DNA of 64,000 nt from Ochrobactrum sp. CM-21-5 (GCF_014253075.1 NZ_JACLZJ010000003.1:186001-250000), one strand, 5' to 3'. Shown: positions 18,683-27,622, counted from the stretch's first letter. Notes: a model not told the origin generated them from the letters alone. Program-made: numbers and translations.

Positions 18683-19183
18683 TCAGCGCTCGACTTCTCC
18701 GTCCGGCATGACGACATAGATCAGCACCGCAATGATGGTAATGAAGAACCGGAATGCGTCAGGAACGCCGTTCCACTGCTTCGACATCCACATGCCGAAC
18801 CATTCGCCGCCGACCGACATAAAGCCGACCTGCCAAACGAGAAAACCCAGCGTCAGGCCGGCAATCGCCCACTTCTTGGACAGATTGAAGCCCTTTGCAT
18901 CCTTGTTACGCGCACTGAACATCGCAAATGCGCCGATCCAGCACAGGATTGCCGTCAGCGTTTCAACAGTAATGATGCTGATATAGCCGATGTTCTGGAT
19001 AACCGGATTGGCGATGGCACGATACTTGATCGTGGCATCGGGGAAGATCGTATCCATCGCAAATACGTGCATGACGAATGCGAAATTGGTGCCGTAATCC
19101 GTGACGTTACCGAAAGCCACCAGCGAGGCAAAAAAAGCGATCGCGGCCACCAGAGCCGCCTTGCTGATACGCGTGATAATCAT
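18683..19183 (-). CDS. DUF2165 family small integral membrane protein
   Basis: The 166-residue protein has four predicted membrane segments (near 8-26, 65-88, 103-122, 140-157) and the DUF2165 pattern: FFASLVAFGNVTDYGTNFAFVMHVFAMDTIFP and RAIANPVIQNIGYISII. Its function is unknown. ATG 19183 follows an AGGAAGGG ribosome binding site. A 25-bp palindrome lies about 120 bp upstream. Confidence 0.85.
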   Translation of the reverse strand: MIITRISKAALVAAIAFFASLVAFGNVTDYGTNFAFVMHVFAMDTIFPDATIKYRAIANPVIQNIGYISIITVETLTAILCWIGAFAMFSARNKDAKGFNLSKKWAIAGLTLGFLVWQVGFMSVGGEWFGMWMSKQWNGVPDAFRFFITIIAVLIYVVMPDGEVER

Positions 19184-19553
19184 TTCCAACCCTTCCTAGA
19201 GTATTTCGCAGCCAAATGAGTTCATTCAGCGACCGCAGCGATGCGATTAAAACAACGGGTACGAACAGCCCGGTGATTGCTCAAGTTTCCAGCCGTTTTT
19301 CTCATACGGACCACTCCGGTCCGTATGAAACATGACATGAACCCGTTTAAGAAAAAGACAAGGCTGTCATGGCACAGCTCAAGTTGATCTTGTAGACTGA
19401 AGCCTGCTTCCTTGCGCCTGCCTGTTTTAAGCAAAGCCACGGCGCGAGGTGCCGCGACTAAATCGATTCTGAAAGATTTTTCAACCTTCCATTGCCCCAA
19501 AATAGCAAAAAGGCGGCATAAGCCGCCTTTTCCTGCACAAAACTTGTTAAAGT
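19184..19553. other. Intergenic region with a strong palindrome
   Basis: This 370-bp interval holds no gene. It has a 10-bp inverted repeat CATACGGACC / GGTCCGTATG (19303-19312 and 19318-19327), with no T-tract after it, that looks more like a repressor operator than a terminator. The DUF475 terminator is at its right end. Confidence 0.55.
19507..19531 (-). terminator. Terminator of the DUF475 gene
   Basis: A stem AAAAGGCGGC / GCCGCCTTTT with a 4-nt loop ends in a T-run on the minus strand, 23 bp after the stop. Confidence 0.85.
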
Positions 19554-20621
19554 TCAGTGGCCTGTCGCTTCTCCAGCCTCTTCCTGCCAGCCTGGATTAC
19601 GTCGGTTGTAGCGCAATGAAGACATGAAGGAGAGGCCGATAAGAGCGGCACCGATCAGGCCGGTAATGACCTCGGGAATATGTACGAGCGTCTGCACATA
19701 CATGATCACCGCCAGCACAAGAATGGCGTAGAACGCGCCATGCTCAAGATAACGATATTGTCCCAGCGTCTTGCGTTCGACAAGCATAATTGTGAGCGAG
19801 CGCACATAGAACGCACCGATACCAAGGCCGATGGCTATGATGAACAGGTTCGTCGTCAGTGCGAATGCACCGATAACCCCATCGAATGAGAAGCTCGCAT
19901 CCAACACTTCAAGATAGATGAATGCACCGAGTCCACCGCGATGGACCATATCGATCTGTTCCTGCGTGGCATCGAGAATCTCGCCAAGTCCCTCAACGGC
20001 GAGGAAGGTGAGAAGACCGAATAGCGCAGCAATGAGGAATGTATGTGAATGTTCCGCGTCCAGCTGATAGGAGAAGAAGATGATCAGCGCTATGGCCACG
20101 CCGATTTCCACTCCCTGCACGGAAGCGAATTTCGACATGCGGCTTTCAATCGCTTTGATCCAGTGCACATCCTTTTCCACATCGAAGAAATATTTCATGC
20201 CGACCATCAGCAGGAACGTGCCCCCGAAGGCCGCGATGCCGGTATGCGAATCCGCGATCACACGGGCATATTCATCGGGCTGCCAGATCGCCAGCTTGAG
20301 GGCTGAAATCGGATCGGTCCACATCGCCACAGCCACGATAGCCAGCGGAAAGATGATCCGCATGCCGAAAACGGCAATGATGATGCCCCAGGTCAGGAAG
20401 CGATGCTGCCACGCTGGCGTCATGTCGCGGAGAATACGCGCATTGACGATCGCATTATCGAAGGAAAGGGAGATTTCAAGAACACTCAAAACCGCACAAA
20501 TGATGAAGACGGAAACCATCCCCCCAAATGTGCCAGTCATCTCGTATCCGAGCCAAACGGCACCAGCAAGACCCAGGACTGTGAAAACCAGGGGCCAGGT
20601 GAAATAACGTAAAGTGGCCAT
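19554..20621 (-). CDS. DUF475 (TerC-superfamily) membrane protein
   Basis: The 355-residue protein has about nine hydrophobic segments and two diagnostic acidic motifs in membrane helices, EISLSFDNAIVNARIL (about residue 50) and ASFSFDGVIGAFAL (about residue 215). Such repeated SFDN/SFDG motifs mark the TerC superfamily, implicated in metal ion (manganese) export or tellurite resistance in relatives. The substrate here is unknown. The gene stands alone with its own terminator. Confidence 0.88.
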   Translation of the reverse strand: MATLRYFTWPLVFTVLGLAGAVWLGYEMTGTFGGMVSVFIICAVLSVLEISLSFDNAIVNARILRDMTPAWQHRFLTWGIIIAVFGMRIIFPLAIVAVAMWTDPISALKLAIWQPDEYARVIADSHTGIAAFGGTFLLMVGMKYFFDVEKDVHWIKAIESRMSKFASVQGVEIGVAIALIIFFSYQLDAEHSHTFLIAALFGLLTFLAVEGLGEILDATQEQIDMVHRGGLGAFIYLEVLDASFSFDGVIGAFALTTNLFIIAIGLGIGAFYVRSLTIMLVERKTLGQYRYLEHGAFYAILVLAVIMYVQTLVHIPEVITGLIGAALIGLSFMSSLRYNRRNPGWQEEAGEATGH

Positions 20622-20914
20622 CGCGAACCATCTGTTTTTTATGCTTTATGGAACAGGCAGGAGAACTTGCGCGAATAACCGGCACCGGCTGCTCTCCTGC
20701 TGCGGCGTGGAGCCATATGTAAGAAGTGCATCATAGGCAAACAAGAGAAAGCGTGGCAATATTTTGTCTATATTGCGAACTTGTTGAGCCGACCGAGGTT
20801 ATGAAAACAACCGTTTACAGAAGGATATCGCCCTCCTGCTTGCGGTTGTCGATTTGCAGTCATGGCGCAATTCATCGTAAAAATTCGTTCACTCGATTTT
20901 AGAGGAGACGAACC

Positions 20915-21307
20915 ATGGACCGATTTACAGGCGGTTGTCTGTGCGGCAATGTCCGGATCGCAGCGTCGGGGCTTCCTTACCGGGTGGGGCTGTGTCATTG
21001 CCTTGACTGCCGCAAACATCATGGAGCCCTTTTCCATGCCTCCGCGATCTTTCCTCAAGATGCGGTGACGATCGAAGGCGAAACACGCAGCTATGCGGGG
21101 CGATTTTTCTGCCCCCATTGCGGCTCCCCCGTATTTGGACGCACTGCAGACGAAATCGAGATCAATCTCGGATCTCTGGATGCGCCCGACCAGTTAAAGC
21201 CGACCTATGAACTCTGGACCATCCGCCGCGAATCCTGGTTGCCGTCATTCCCACTCGCGAAACACTACGAGCGCGACCGCGATGCCGGGAGCCGCTTCGA
21301 GGAATAG
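20915..21307 (+). CDS. GFA-family zinc-binding protein (glutathione-dependent formaldehyde-activating enzyme fold)
   Basis: The 130-residue protein contains the GFA zinc-ligand set: GGCLCGNVR, LCHCLDCRK and FFCPHCGSPVF. Most family members are annotated from Gfa of Paracoccus, whose catalytic role is disputed; the actual substrate is unknown. GAGGAGACGAACC gives a strong ribosome binding site. It is upstream of two small genes on the same strand with gaps of 100-160 bp. Confidence 0.85.
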   Translation: MDRFTGGCLCGNVRIAASGLPYRVGLCHCLDCRKHHGALFHASAIFPQDAVTIEGETRSYAGRFFCPHCGSPVFGRTADEIEINLGSLDAPDQLKPTYELWTIRRESWLPSFPLAKHYERDRDAGSRFEE

Positions 21308-21470
21308 CTCGGCGAACGATCCGCAGACGTTATCCCGGCCAAATCCACGCACCTTGCTCAAAAACATCGTGCGGTGCGAATTGTCGCGTGGAAATACAAA
21401 TGCCGGAACATAAGTTTCATATCATGTGCCGCGTCCCCAATTCACCGGAAGAGATGAGGAACCGTCTGAA

Positions 21471-21737
21471 ATGATCGCTCCCGAAGAGCTTGAACAACGA
21501 ATAGAACGAAGGCTGGCCGATAGCAGATTTTCACAGTCGGAATTGCTCTTGCGTCGCGCCTATCGCATGGCCCAGGATAAAGGGAACGGCGCGGCGAAAG
21601 ATGCCGACGAGCTGCTTCGGGATGCAGGGTATACCATTGAAGCCAACGAACTGATTGATCTGATCGACAACAAACCGTGGCTGCTGGAAGTGCTGATCGC
21701 GACCACCAGAAAGACGCCGGGGCCGTCTGATCATTAA
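21471..21737 (+). CDS. Small hypothetical protein
   Basis: An 88-residue, charged, helix-rich protein (MIAPEELEQRIERRLADSRF..., then AAKDADELLRDAGYTIEANELIDLIDNKPWLLEVLIA). No signal peptide, membrane segment or metal motif is visible and I do not recognise a family. ATG 21471 has a GATGAGGAAC leader; an in-frame GTG at 21426 would add 15 residues. Confidence 0.6.
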   Translation: MIAPEELEQRIERRLADSRFSQSELLLRRAYRMAQDKGNGAAKDADELLRDAGYTIEANELIDLIDNKPWLLEVLIATTRKTPGPSDH

Positions 21738-21840
21738 TGAACGGAGGAATGTCCAAAGCAGTTCTGATTTTGACTGACCCGCCGGAACCGCTCTACGATG
21801 CTGTTCTTACACATGTCTTTACATCTCAGTGGAGGGCAAG

Positions 21841-22140
21841 ATGATAACAGGACCTCAATGTCGCGCCGCACGCGCACTCATTGAATTGTCGCGCGATAGG
21901 CTGGCGCAATTTTCCGGCGTTGATGCAGAAATCATCGAGTACTTCGAGCGCAAGCTGGACACACCCTCAAGCGAAGTAATCACCGCCTTGCAGGATGCGC
22001 TGGAGAAAGCCGGAGCGCAATTCATCGGGGAAAATGGAGGCGGACCGGGCGTGCGCCTGAAATTCAACCGCTCGGAAACGAAGCGGATCGCCAATATGGA
22101 AAATGAAGGTGGCATCGCGGCCTTCGACGACGTCCCGTAA
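21841..22140 (+). CDS. Small XRE-type helix-turn-helix protein
   Basis: The 99-residue protein has an N-terminal HTH: QCRAARALIELSRDRLAQFSGVDAEIIEYFERKLDTPSSEVITALQDALEKAG, typical of short XRE proteins, followed by a C-terminal tail VRLKFNRSETKRIANMENEGG. It resembles the many short alphaproteobacterial XRE proteins that are not part of toxin-antitoxin pairs. GGAGGGCAAG precedes the ATG at 21841. Its target is unknown. Confidence 0.7.
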   Translation: MITGPQCRAARALIELSRDRLAQFSGVDAEIIEYFERKLDTPSSEVITALQDALEKAGAQFIGENGGGPGVRLKFNRSETKRIANMENEGGIAAFDDVP

Positions 22141-22161
22141 AAAGCCCGGATCGTCATAAAC

Positions 22162-22189
22162 AGAAAGGCGGCCTCTCAGCCGCCTTTCT
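22162..22189. terminator. Bidirectional terminator
   Basis: AGAAAGGCGGC / GCCGCCTTTCT with a 6-nt loop lies between the convergent HTH gene and the choloylglycine-hydrolase gene. Confidence 0.8.
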
Positions 22190-22206
22190 GTCAATTCAGA
22201 AGCCGT

Positions 22207-23319
22207 TTACTTTTTCTCGATCAGCGATGGCGGATCGAGGCGCGGCTGCATTTTGATCGTCACCAGATCCTTGGCATCGGGATCGATATCCTTGAAGGCC
22301 ACATTGCGCAAAACCGGATCATTATAGGTTTTGACGTAGTAAACACCGTTTTTCATATCGGCGATGGTAGACCACTGCGTATATTCGAGCGGCGTATCCG
22401 GGTCCCGCAGCCAGCCTTTCGGAATATCGAAATTATTGACGATATGCTCGGCGAGACGAACGCTTTCCGGCCCGCTCGGCACTTTCGCCGCCGTGAGCAC
22501 ATATGCAGTGGCGCGGATGAAACGCGAGGGGGGTGTGGTATCGCCCGGAACTCCCAGCATCCCGGAACCGCCACCGAACGGCGCAAATGTCATATCGCCG
22601 ATCTTCAGCGCCTTGGCGTTATCCGGCGTCAGCTTCACATAGTTGCGCATATTGGCGAGGTGCCAGTCGAAGGACGGCGAATTGGTCATGACACCAATCG
22701 CGTTATCGTAAACTTTGAGCTTGCCGCCGACCGGTTCCACGACGATGGACGCGCCGCTGGCATCATGCAGCGTATAATGGACTGGTGGCGTGATGCCCAT
22801 ATTCGCCTGCTTCACATCCACTACCGCAATGGTGTCGATGGCTTGCTTCACCTCTTCCACTGTAGCGAAATTACTCAGTGCCCAGCTCAGGAAATCCCAT
22901 GGCGCCAGCGTGTTTTCAGGTTTGACCGTGGACCCATCCGCATATTCGGCATAGCCTGGGAAATAAAGAATGCCGCCTGCTAGGCCTTTTTCATTGAGGC
23001 CATCGGCCAACACCGGAAGACCGAATGCATTCATGCCCATGGCAGCATATTTACCCTGCCATTTCTTGCCGTCCTTACCGTCCGGCGCACTCGCCTTGAA
23101 TGTGTAATTGCGTGGAATGACGATCAAGTCCGAATTGAGTTCGAAAGCGAACTCCATGGTGCGTCCGTAAACCGAACCGCCATCCGATGTCGGGACCACA
23201 AAACTTGTGCATGCCAGCGCTGCCTGAGGCAGAACAAGGCCCGCAGCGATAAGAACCGTTGCCGCACCACGCGCCAGCGCCCGCCGTGATGTCTTCCAGA
23301 TCGATGCTTTCATCTGCAT
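22207..23319 (-). CDS. Exported choloylglycine hydrolase / penicillin V acylase family enzyme, paralogue A
   Basis: The 370-residue Ntn-hydrolase has an N-terminal export signal (TSRRALARG then a hydrophobic stretch, ALA|C) that would expose Cys37 as the N-terminal nucleophile. The family blocks ACTSFVVPTSDGGSVYGRTMEF, MGMNAFGLPVLADGLNEKGL and GVMTNSPSFDWHLANM are present. Members hydrolyse bile salts, penicillin V or acyl-homoserine lactones. A Brucella homologue has been reported as a bile salt hydrolase aiding oral infection; whether this copy is its orthologue is inference. A second paralogue lies at 26266. GGGGGTATC precedes the start. Confidence 0.87.
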   Translation of the reverse strand: MQMKASIWKTSRRALARGAATVLIAAGLVLPQAALACTSFVVPTSDGGSVYGRTMEFAFELNSDLIVIPRNYTFKASAPDGKDGKKWQGKYAAMGMNAFGLPVLADGLNEKGLAGGILYFPGYAEYADGSTVKPENTLAPWDFLSWALSNFATVEEVKQAIDTIAVVDVKQANMGITPPVHYTLHDASGASIVVEPVGGKLKVYDNAIGVMTNSPSFDWHLANMRNYVKLTPDNAKALKIGDMTFAPFGGGSGMLGVPGDTTPPSRFIRATAYVLTAAKVPSGPESVRLAEHIVNNFDIPKGWLRDPDTPLEYTQWSTIADMKNGVYYVKTYNDPVLRNVAFKDIDPDAKDLVTIKMQPRLDPPSLIEKK

Positions 23320-23586
23320 GATACCCCCGCAATCCCATGAATTGCATTGTGCAAAAGGATAGTTACAGGCTGTTCTCCGGTCAGCCCGAAAATCGAAGAC
23401 CGACCATGCCGTTCTCCTCTTCTGGCCGAAATAGGGGGCGAAACCATAACTCTGTCAACAGAAAAATCTCTAGCAACGCCTCGCTTTTTTCTTTAGTTGC
23501 AGCCATTCTTAAAATATCTATCAAGTCACGTGCATAATTTTGCTTTTCTCAAAAAGAAAAACTACGCTGCAACGAGGGAGAAAACA

Positions 23587-24441
23587 GTGAACAGCTTGCT
23601 TTCGCGCTATACTGGCGGTGAAATACTACGGAAAATCGCACGTAGTTCTTTTTTAGGTATTTCTTTTTTAGCTATCACTGAATCCCCTGCCTTGTCCGCG
23701 GATATCGTCGCACCCAACAGGCCAGAAATCCAGGATCAGCAGCGCTGGCGCGTAATCTTCAGCCCCTATGTCTGGGGTGCCTCGCTGAACGGCTCCGCGG
23801 GCATGTTTGGCCGCAGCACGGACGTCAACATGCCGTTCAAGGAAATCCTCGATAATCTCGATATGAGCGTCATGGGCAATATCGAGATCACCAACGGTAC
23901 ATTTGGCGCGTATATTGACGGGCAATACACCAAAACGAGCCAGGACGAGGACATTCTCGACCATGAGCTTGCCCTCGATATTACCTCGACGACGCTCGCG
24001 GGCGGCGTTTACTACCGTATCTACGAACGGGCTTTCGAAGGCAACACGCTGTTTGGTAACCCGCGTAGACTGACCATCGAACCGACGGCCGGCCTGCGCT
24101 GGACGCAGTTGAAGGCCACGCTGGATGTCGGCCCGTTCAGCCGTTCGCGCAAAGTCGAATGGACCGACCCGTTCGTGGGAGCGCGCGTTTTCTACGACAT
24201 CAATGATCGCTGGAATATTTTTGCGGAAGCCGATATCGGCGGCTTTGGCGCCGGAACGAAACTGAGCGCAAACGGCCAGATTTATCTGGGTTATCGCACG
24301 CTGGTATTCGACGTTCCGACTATATTCCGTGTCGGTTATCGCGCGCTTTATCAGGATTACCGGGACGATGATATACGCGACAAGTTCAAATATGACGTCA
24401 CCCAGCATGGTCCGGTGATCGGTTTTTCCGTTCAGTTTTAA
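23587..24441 (+). CDS. Predicted outer-membrane beta-barrel protein
   Basis: The 284-residue protein has a signal peptide to about residue 38 (ISFLAITESPALSA) and then alternating amphipathic strands rich in aromatic ends: WRVIFSPYVWGASLNGSAGM, FGAYIDGQYTKTSQ, TLAGGVYYRIYE, IEPTAGLRWTQLKATL, PFVGARVFYDINDRWNIFAEADIGGFG, YLGYRTL, FRVGYRALYQDY, and a terminal ...HGPVIGFSVQF ending in Phe, the usual barrel-assembly signal. I chose GTG 23587 because GAGGGAGAAAACA lies just before it and the upstream in-frame residues do not extend the signal peptide. Function unknown. Confidence 0.82.
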   Translation: MNSLLSRYTGGEILRKIARSSFLGISFLAITESPALSADIVAPNRPEIQDQQRWRVIFSPYVWGASLNGSAGMFGRSTDVNMPFKEILDNLDMSVMGNIEITNGTFGAYIDGQYTKTSQDEDILDHELALDITSTTLAGGVYYRIYERAFEGNTLFGNPRRLTIEPTAGLRWTQLKATLDVGPFSRSRKVEWTDPFVGARVFYDINDRWNIFAEADIGGFGAGTKLSANGQIYLGYRTLVFDVPTIFRVGYRALYQDYRDDDIRDKFKYDVTQHGPVIGFSVQF

Positions 24442-24485
24442 AACGACCTGACCGCAGCCTGTATTGCGGCAGAGTTTACCTCCAG

Positions 24486-24511
24486 ACCCGCTCGTCTTCG
24501 AGCGGGTTTTT
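24486..24511 (+). terminator. Terminator after the beta-barrel gene
   Basis: ACCCGCTCG / CGAGCGGGT with a TCTT loop and a T-run, 45 bp after the stop. Confidence 0.85.
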
Positions 24512-24752
24512 ATCGCAGCAAATCGCTGTGGGTTCCTCCTTCCTTCGATCATCTCGCAAGCGGCGAACGCTACGTGTACAGTTTTGCTCCGTACTCTCTA
24601 ACCCACTGTTCAGAAACTAAATCCCGCCTGTGTCACACCGAAAACCCAGTCTCATACGTTCCTAAAGTAGCTAACAACAAATTTCGATATCAGGCTTGCA
24701 ACCCATTGGAATATCGCCTCCATTAGCAATACTGGGGACATTGGTGGGCGCG

Positions 24753-25517
24753 ATGACGCATATTTTTGAACTTCCGATCTATTTTTCATTTATCGCGTTC
24801 GTCATTCTTGGCGTTGGGTTTTATGCGCTGGGTCGTCTTGCCCTGCATATTCTTTCCCGACATGCAGCCAACGACATTCTCTCCATCCCCATTGGAGCCT
24901 TCATCGGAACAATCGCCACTGCATGGGCGCTCTCGCTGGGCTTCGTCGCGGCGGATATCTGGAGTGTAAACTCCAAGGCCGATCAGGCGACGAGCGAGGA
25001 GCGCTCAGCCATTTACAGACTGCTGGGATCTTCAAGCGCCGACATACTCAGCGCACCTCAACTCTCAACTGCACTGAAAGGCTATCAACGCGCCGTGATT
25101 GAGGATGAGTGGCAAAAAAATGTAAACATCACGCCTGCGCGCACCGTCGAAAACGCCTTGCAGACCATCCGCAAGGAGATCATCAACCTTGCCCGAACTG
25201 ACATTCCCTCGCCGGTCATCTCGCAATTGATCAACGATTTCGATGAATTACAGGACGCCCGCAACACGCGCCTTGCGGTAGGCTCGACATCGGTCGATTA
25301 TTACAAATGGTATCTGGTTCTGTCTCTGACCGTTCTGACTGCTGTCACGGTAGCCGCGACACATGCGGATCGCACACGCGCGGGCATCAAGGCATTAGCG
25401 ATCTACGCGATCACCGCTTCATTCTGTCTCTGGATACTCGCCATTCATGCCAATCCCTATCAGGGGCTGGAACGATTGGAGCCGTCATTGCTTTTCACCG
25501 GTCAAAAGCGAGGTTAG
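24753..25517 (+). CDS. DUF4239 (bestrophin-like) membrane protein
   Basis: The 254-residue protein has two N-terminal and two C-terminal membrane segments (near 10-30, 45-67, 190-210, 218-236) around a soluble helical middle. SLGFVAADIWSVNSKADQATSEERSAI and the closing HANPYQGLERLEPS fit DUF4239, a family remotely related to bestrophin channels. Its role is unknown. ATG 24753 (MTHIFELPIYFS) matches the usual start; an upstream TTG at 24696 is possible. Its own terminator-bounded unit sits in the envelope cluster. Confidence 0.75.
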   Translation: MTHIFELPIYFSFIAFVILGVGFYALGRLALHILSRHAANDILSIPIGAFIGTIATAWALSLGFVAADIWSVNSKADQATSEERSAIYRLLGSSSADILSAPQLSTALKGYQRAVIEDEWQKNVNITPARTVENALQTIRKEIINLARTDIPSPVISQLINDFDELQDARNTRLAVGSTSVDYYKWYLVLSLTVLTAVTVAATHADRTRAGIKALAIYAITASFCLWILAIHANPYQGLERLEPSLLFTGQKRG

Positions 25518-25580
25518 AGCATTTCCAGCAAAAGTGCGTGGCGATTTTACGTAGCAATGCGAAAACAAAGACTTACAGCG
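25514..25580 (+). repeat. Dispersed alphaproteobacterial intergenic repeat (AGAGCATTTCCAGC type)
   Basis: The stretch AGAGCATTTCCAGCAAAAGT continuing to GCGAAAACAAAGACTTACAG resembles a short dyad repeat I know from Brucella and rhizobial intergenic regions. Only one copy is visible here, so the call rests on memory. Confidence 0.45.
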
Positions 25581-25675
25581 GCTCCGCAGTTCCGTCTCAA
25601 CAGGTGCCGCTTTTGCCTCACGTTTCCGGCTGCATCTACTTACCGGAAAGGTCAGGCTTTTTAGAGGGCGAAGAC

Positions 25676-26239
25676 ATGAAATCTTTGTTTAGCGTGGCTT
25701 TGGCCTGTGTCCCGTTCCTGGCAGTCAATGAAGCCGGCGCCCAGACGTTCCGGGTCTGTCATGGATATGAATGCTATTACAAAACCAAAACGACGCTCAC
25801 TCCGCAGGATCAGCGTCGCATCAGGAGCGTGATGCAAAAGGGTGCCGGATCACCAGAGAAAGAACGGAAAGCGGTGCGCGGCGCGGTTGCCATTTTCGAG
25901 CAGCGCGGCACCGCAGCCATCGGCATCCGCGACAAGCCAAGAATGCAGTTTGGCAAGGCCCGCATAAAAGGGCAGATGGATTGTATCGATGAATCGACCA
26001 ATACGGATGCCTTCCTGCGCTATTTGCAGTCGCAAGGCTGGCTGAAACAGCACACGGTTGCCAAACGCACATCCCGCGGCTTTTTTTTCGATGGCCGCTA
26101 TCCGCATTGGACGGCAGTCCTTCAGGACCGACGCGGCGAGCGCTGGGCCGTAGACTCCTGGTACGAGGCAGGTGGCGGTCAGCCGGACATCATGCCTTTG
26201 GCGGAATGGAAGCGCCGGGGCTACCACGGGCAACGCTAG
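25676..26239 (+). CDS. Exported transglutaminase-like (papain-fold) protein, uncharacterised
   Basis: The 187-residue protein has a signal peptide (MKSLFSVALACVPFLAVNEAGA) and a C-terminal part with an ordered Cys-His-Asp pattern: GQMDCIDESTNTDAFLRYL (Cys at the start of a helix, about residue 102), YPHWTAVLQD (His) and ERWAVDSWYEAGG (Asp). This is the arrangement of transglutaminase-like cysteine peptidases. The fold call is inference from motif order. AGAGGGCG precedes the ATG at 25676. The acylase gene starts 26 bp downstream, so the two probably form an operon. Confidence 0.65.
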   Translation: MKSLFSVALACVPFLAVNEAGAQTFRVCHGYECYYKTKTTLTPQDQRRIRSVMQKGAGSPEKERKAVRGAVAIFEQRGTAAIGIRDKPRMQFGKARIKGQMDCIDESTNTDAFLRYLQSQGWLKQHTVAKRTSRGFFFDGRYPHWTAVLQDRRGERWAVDSWYEAGGGQPDIMPLAEWKRRGYHGQR

Positions 26240-26265
26240 ATTTTTTTCGAACAGAGGAGATTGCA

Positions 26266-27333
26266 GTGCTCTTACAAAAAGGTTCGCTCACAGCCGCATG
26301 TACGGCATTATTGGTTGCAGGCAGCATGATCGCTGCCCCTGTCGCCGAGGCTTGCACGCGTCTGGTCTATCACGGCGTCAGCGATCAGGTCATCACAGCA
26401 CGTTCGATGGATTGGAAAGTTGACGTCGATACCAATCTTTGGATTTTCCCGCGCGGGATGCAGCGTTCGGGCGAGGCTGGCGCCAATTCGATCCAGTGGA
26501 CGTCGAAATATGGCAGCGTGATTGCTTCCGGTTATGACATCTCCACGACTGACGGGCTGAACGAAGAGGGACTGTCGGTCGGGGTGCTATGGCTCGTGGA
26601 ATCCACCTACCCCGAATATGACGGCAAAACCCCCGGTCTCTCCATCGCAGCCTGGGCGCAATATGTTCTCGACAATTTTGCGACCGTCGAAGAGGCTGTA
26701 AAAGCGCTCAGCGCGAACCCGTTCACCATCGTCACCGATAATGTACCGGGTCAAGACCGTCTCGCAACCCTGCATCTTGCCGTATCGGATGCCCGTGGCG
26801 ACAGCGCCATCATCGAATATATCGACGGCAAGCAGGTCATCCATCACGGCAAGCAATATCAGGTGATGACCAACTCGCCCACCTTTGACGAACAGCTTGC
26901 ACTCAATGAATACTGGAAGCAAATCGGTGGTACGGTGATGCTACCCGGCACGAACAGGGCGTCTGACCGCTTTGCACGCGCATCATTTTACGTCAATGCG
27001 ATCCCGAAACAGGAAGATCCCGTCGAAACTATCGCCAGTGTTTTCAGCGTCATTCGGAATGTTTCGGTTCCTTATGGTCTGACGACCCCCGACGAGCCCA
27101 ACATCTCCTCGACCCGCTGGCGGACGGTCGCAGACCACAAGCGCAAACTCTATTTCTTCGAATCCGCTTTGACGCCCAATGTTTTCTGGGTCGACCTGAA
27201 GGCGATCGATTTCTCCCCGGAAACCGGGAAAACAAAGAAACTCGAACTCGGGCCAAATCAGAAGAACATCTACTTTGGCGTCACCAACGATCAATTCAAG
27301 GAAAGCGAGCCCTTCAAGTTCCTGGGTTTATAA
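26266..27333 (+). CDS. Exported choloylglycine hydrolase / penicillin V acylase family enzyme, paralogue B
   Basis: The 355-residue Ntn-hydrolase has a signal peptide ending VAEA|C, which would free Cys30 as nucleophile (ACTRLVYHGVSDQVITARSMDW). Further family blocks are ISTTDGLNEEGLSVGVLWL, MTNSPTFDEQLALNEYW and the C-terminal SSTRWRTVADHKRKLYFFESA. GAGGAGATTGCA precedes a GTG start at 26266; longer in-frame readings overlap the upstream gene and are not credible. It is only distantly similar to paralogue A, so the two may act on different amides. Candidate substrates are bile salts, beta-lactams and acyl-homoserine lactones. Confidence 0.87.
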   Translation: MLLQKGSLTAACTALLVAGSMIAAPVAEACTRLVYHGVSDQVITARSMDWKVDVDTNLWIFPRGMQRSGEAGANSIQWTSKYGSVIASGYDISTTDGLNEEGLSVGVLWLVESTYPEYDGKTPGLSIAAWAQYVLDNFATVEEAVKALSANPFTIVTDNVPGQDRLATLHLAVSDARGDSAIIEYIDGKQVIHHGKQYQVMTNSPTFDEQLALNEYWKQIGGTVMLPGTNRASDRFARASFYVNAIPKQEDPVETIASVFSVIRNVSVPYGLTTPDEPNISSTRWRTVADHKRKLYFFESALTPNVFWVDLKAIDFSPETGKTKKLELGPNQKNIYFGVTNDQFKESEPFKFLGL

Positions 27334-27402
27334 GCTTACGCTGAACCAATCCCGACCCCACGCGTTAAATCTTCATAATCAACCGCAACGGAGGAAAGAC
27401 CA

Positions 27403-27609
27403 ATGGATTGGAACCGCGTGGAAGGCAACTGGAAACAAGTCAAGGGAAAGGTCAAGGAAGAATGGGGCAAGCTGACGGATGACGACCTTGACCAGATCAA
27501 TGGTCGCCGCGAACAGCTGGAAGGCAAGATTCAGGAACGATACGGTATCGAGAAGGATCGTGTGCGTTCTCAGATCGATGAATGGTATAACCGTCAGCAA
27601 TGGCTTTGA
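27403..27609 (+). CDS. CsbD-family stress-response protein
   Basis: The 68-residue hydrophilic protein is a clear CsbD member: MDWNRVEGNWKQVKGKVKEEWGKLTDDDLDQINGRREQLEGKIQERYG. CsbD proteins are abundant under general stress; no molecular activity is known. GGAGGAAAGACC precedes the ATG. A 12-bp inverted repeat (27623-27660) follows the stop. Confidence 0.92.
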   Translation: MDWNRVEGNWKQVKGKVKEEWGKLTDDDLDQINGRREQLEGKIQERYGIEKDRVRSQIDEWYNRQQWL

Positions 27610-27622
27610 AGGCCGTTCAGAA

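Noticed and set aside
21841-22140. Toxin-antitoxin pair with the preceding small gene
   Set aside because: The HTH protein and the 88-residue gene are about 100 bp apart, not overlapping, and the upstream product shows no toxin motif.
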